The position numbers and the translations under genes were made by a program. From Pseudomonas sp. TNT3 (lineage in GTDB: Bacteria > Pseudomonadota > Gammaproteobacteria > Pseudomonadales > Pseudomonadaceae), in NCBI RefSeq assembly GCF_010095445.2, contig NZ_WFGV02000027.1:1-64000 (forward strand): 64,000 nucleotides of DNA. Reading direction: 5' to 3'. The notes under the pieces are model-generated. The model was not told where the DNA came from and made no database searches. It saw only the letters and a list, made by a program, of their open reading frames with translations. Positions 62,140-64,000 of the stretch are shown here, piece after piece. Every line of letters starts with the position of its first letter. Position 1 is the stretch's first letter.

Positions 62140-63159
62140 ATGCTGGTGATGCGCCCCGCGCAAATGGCTGATCTGGGCGAGGTACAGCGTCTGGCTGCGG
62201 ACAGCCCGATTGGTGTCACTTCCTTGCCGGATGACGTTGAACGCCTGAGCGACAAGATCGCCGCGAGCGAAGCGTCGTTTGCCGCTGAAGTCAGCTTCAA
62301 TGGTGAAGAGAGCTATTTCTTCGTCCTCGAAGACATCGCGACCGGGAAACTGGTCGGCTGCTCGGCGATCGTGGCGTCGGCGGGGTATTCGGAACCGTTC
62401 TACAGCTTCCGCAATGAAACCTTCGTACACGCTTCTCGCGAGCTGAAGATTCACAACAAGATCCACGTGCTTTCCCAGTGCCACGACCTGACCGGCAATA
62501 GCTTGCTGACCAGTTTCTATGTGCAGCGCGAATTGGTCGGTTCGCCTTGGGCGGAGCTCAACTCCCGTGGCCGCCTGTTGTTCGTGGCCAGCCATCCGGA
62601 ACGCTTTGCCGATTCCGTGGTGACCGAGATCGTCGGTTACAGCGATGAAAACGGTGACTCGCCATTCTGGGATGCCATTGGCCGCAACTTCTTCGACCTC
62701 AACTATGCCGCTGCCGAGCGTCTGTGCGGGTTGAAAAGTCGCACGTTCCTGGCCGAGCTGATGCCGCACTACCCGATCTATGTACCGTTGCTGCCGGATT
62801 CCGCGCAAGAAGCGATGGGCCAGGTCCACCCACGGGCGCAGATCACGTTCGACATCCTGATGCGCGAAGGCTTCGAGACCGATCACTACATCGATATTTT
62901 TGACGGCGGTCCGACCCTGCATGCGCGGGTTTCAGGGATTCGTTCGATTGCCCAGAGCCGCCTCGTACCGGTGAAAATCGGCGAGCCGGTCAAAGGCGCC
63001 GGTCGTCAGTACCTGGTGGCCAACGCCCAGCTGCAAGATTACCGCGCGGTACTGCTCGAGCTCGATTATGCGCCGGGCAAACCCGTGGTTCTAAATCTTG
63101 AAACAGCCGAAGCCCTGGGTGTCGGTGAAGGTGCCAGCGTGCGCCTGGTAGCGGTTTAG
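62140..63159 (+). CDS. aruF: Arginine N-succinyltransferase, alpha subunit
   Basis: 339 residues, GNAT-related AstA family. Typical marks: MLVMRPAQMADLGEVQRLAA, SYFFVLEDIATGKLVGCSAI, FYSFRNETFVHASRELKIHN and ADSVVTEIVGYSDENGDSPF. It forms a complex with AruG and transfers succinyl from succinyl-CoA to arginine, the first step of the AST pathway. ATG follows GAAAGGAGTGACACC. 220 bases separate it from aruC, with a hairpin and a REP between. Confidence 0.95.
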   Translation: MLVMRPAQMADLGEVQRLAADSPIGVTSLPDDVERLSDKIAASEASFAAEVSFNGEESYFFVLEDIATGKLVGCSAIVASAGYSEPFYSFRNETFVHASRELKIHNKIHVLSQCHDLTGNSLLTSFYVQRELVGSPWAELNSRGRLLFVASHPERFADSVVTEIVGYSDENGDSPFWDAIGRNFFDLNYAAAERLCGLKSRTFLAELMPHYPIYVPLLPDSAQEAMGQVHPRAQITFDILMREGFETDHYIDIFDGGPTLHARVSGIRSIAQSRLVPVKIGEPVKGAGRQYLVANAQLQDYRAVLLELDYAPGKPVVLNLETAEALGVGEGASVRLVAV

Positions 63160-63242
63160 CGACCGCTGCACTGCCTGGAAAGAATGCTTAGAAAGCAGCG
63201 AAGTTTTGCGGGTGGCGTGAGTGGCCCGTTTGAGGAGATAGC

Positions 63243-64000
63243 ATGATCGTTCGTCCCGTACGCAGCAGCGATTTACCCGCTCTGATCGACCTGGCCCGCA
63301 GCACCGGCACCGGCCTGACTACCTTGCCGGCCAATGAAGAACGTCTGGCCCATCGGGTCGGCTGGGCCGAGAAGACCTTTCGCGGCGAAGCCGGGCGTGG
63401 CGATGCGGACTACCTGTTTGTCCTCGAAGATGACAATGGTCGTGTCGTCGGCATTTCCGCCATCGCCGGTGCCGTTGGCCTGCGTGAGCCCTGGTACAAC
63501 TTCCGGGTTGGCCTGACGGTCAGTGCTTCGCAAGAACTGAACATCTATCGCGAAATCCCGACGCTGTTTCTGGCCAACGACCTGACCGGCAATTCCGAGT
63601 TGTGCTCGTTGTTCCTCCACGCCGATTACCGCAATGGCCTCAACGGCCGCATGCTGGCCAAGGCGCGGATGCTGTTCATTGCCGAGTTCCCGCAACTGTT
63701 TGGCAACAAGATCATCGCCGAGATGCGCGGTGTGTCCGACGAAGCCGGGCGTTCGCCATTCTGGGAGAGCCTGGGTCGTCATTTCTTCAAGATGGAATTC
63801 AGCCAGGCCGATTACCTGACGGGTGTGGGCAACAAGGCGTTTATCGCCGAACTGATGCCTAAATTCCCCCTCTACACCTGCTTCCTGTCGCCTGATGCGC
63901 GCAACGTGATCGGTCAGGTTCACCCGGACACCGAGCCGGCGCTGTCCATGCTCAAGAGCGAAGGTTTCAGCTATCAAGGTTACGTCGATATTTTCGACGC
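63243..64000 (+). CDS. aruG: Arginine N-succinyltransferase, beta subunit (5' part)
   Basis: First 252 codons, cut by the window end. MIVRPVRSSDLPALIDLARS, DYLFVLEDDNGRVVGISAIA, NKIIAEMRGVSDEAGRSPFW and FPLYTCFLSPDARNVIGQVH place it in the AstA family and as a paralogue of aruF. ATG at 63243 follows GAGGAGATAGC, 83 bases after aruF. The rest, followed probably by aruD, aruB and aruE, lies outside. Confidence 0.95.
   Translation, partial: MIVRPVRSSDLPALIDLARSTGTGLTTLPANEERLAHRVGWAEKTFRGEAGRGDADYLFVLEDDNGRVVGISAIAGAVGLREPWYNFRVGLTVSASQELNIYREIPTLFLANDLTGNSELCSLFLHADYRNGLNGRMLAKARMLFIAEFPQLFGNKIIAEMRGVSDEAGRSPFWESLGRHFFKMEFSQADYLTGVGNKAFIAELMPKFPLYTCFLSPDARNVIGQVHPDTEPALSMLKSEGFSYQGYVDIFD

Overview
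The window looks like a chromosomal segment of a fluorescent-group Pseudomonas (P. fluorescens/P. putida type). The reasons are the fadD2-fadD1 locus with a MaoC hydratase and an alpha/beta hydrolase, the aotJQMOP-argR-aruCFG arginine cluster in the order known from P. aeruginosa, genus-typical small proteins (DUF2025, DUF2790, CsbD), high GC coding sequence and many REP-type inverted repeats of the kind common in this group. Coding density is high. There are no rRNA or tRNA genes and no CRISPR array.

Layout. 1-127: right end of an IS3-family element. 0.15-5.6 kb: fatty-acid activation locus. 5.8-10.1 kb: small stress and unknown proteins, a YihY-like membrane protein overlapping peptide deformylase, a GNAT enzyme, and an exported crystallin-like (I36) protein. 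10.4-11.8 kb: soluble PAS-PAS-MCP protein of BdlA type. 12-17 kb: MFS transporter, uronate-dehydrogenase-like enzyme, GST, and a PACE efflux gene with a divergent LysR regulator. 17.3-20.5 kb: gluconate regulon gntR / gntK-gntP with three operator-like sites. 20.6-24.9 kb: alanine-type aminotransferase, LysE exporter, GyrI-like protein, two GNATs and a flavin-binding oxidase-like protein. 25-27.6 kb: ECF42-type sigma factor operon. 27.7-30.9 kb: SDR, two LysR regulators, and a second PACE gene that carries a frameshift. 30.9-38.6 kb: Pit phosphate transporter, ZntB/CorA, an MCP behind a FliA-type promoter, PepSY, GlpQ, DUF2025 and DUF1003. 38.7-44.8 kb: TetR with a metallo-hydrolase, exported amidase, orphan HTH antitoxin-like gene, XRE, AraC and TauE/SafE. 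44.9-47.5 kb: small accessory patch (zinc-motif protein of unknown function, HNH nuclease, BRO-N protein). 47.9-50.5 kb: nrdB without nrdA beside it, a secreted 13-residue-repeat protein and DUF2790. 51-53 kb: acs. 53.7-64 kb: arginine uptake (aot), its regulator ArgR and the start of the AST catabolic operon (aruC, aruF, aruG cut by the window end), interrupted by a broken dermonecrotic-toxin-like gene.

How they work together. ArgR half-site matches lie before both aotJ and aruC, so uptake and succinyltransferase catabolism of arginine read as one regulon. GntR sites lie before gntR, gntK and gntP. The ECF42 operon has a candidate self-directed promoter. Acs and the two FadDs supply acyl-CoA; the MaoC protein may link beta-oxidation to PHA monomers.

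The most useful quality observation is that three separate genes (30.5, 42.3 and 59.2 kb) are each put back in frame by adding a single A to a GAA that would then read GAAA. That shared signature is suspicious for a systematic base-calling error, so these three should be checked before being called pseudogenes. I found no clearly new multi-gene system. The best candidates for novelty are the 44.9-47.5 kb accessory patch and the 13-residue-repeat secreted protein.
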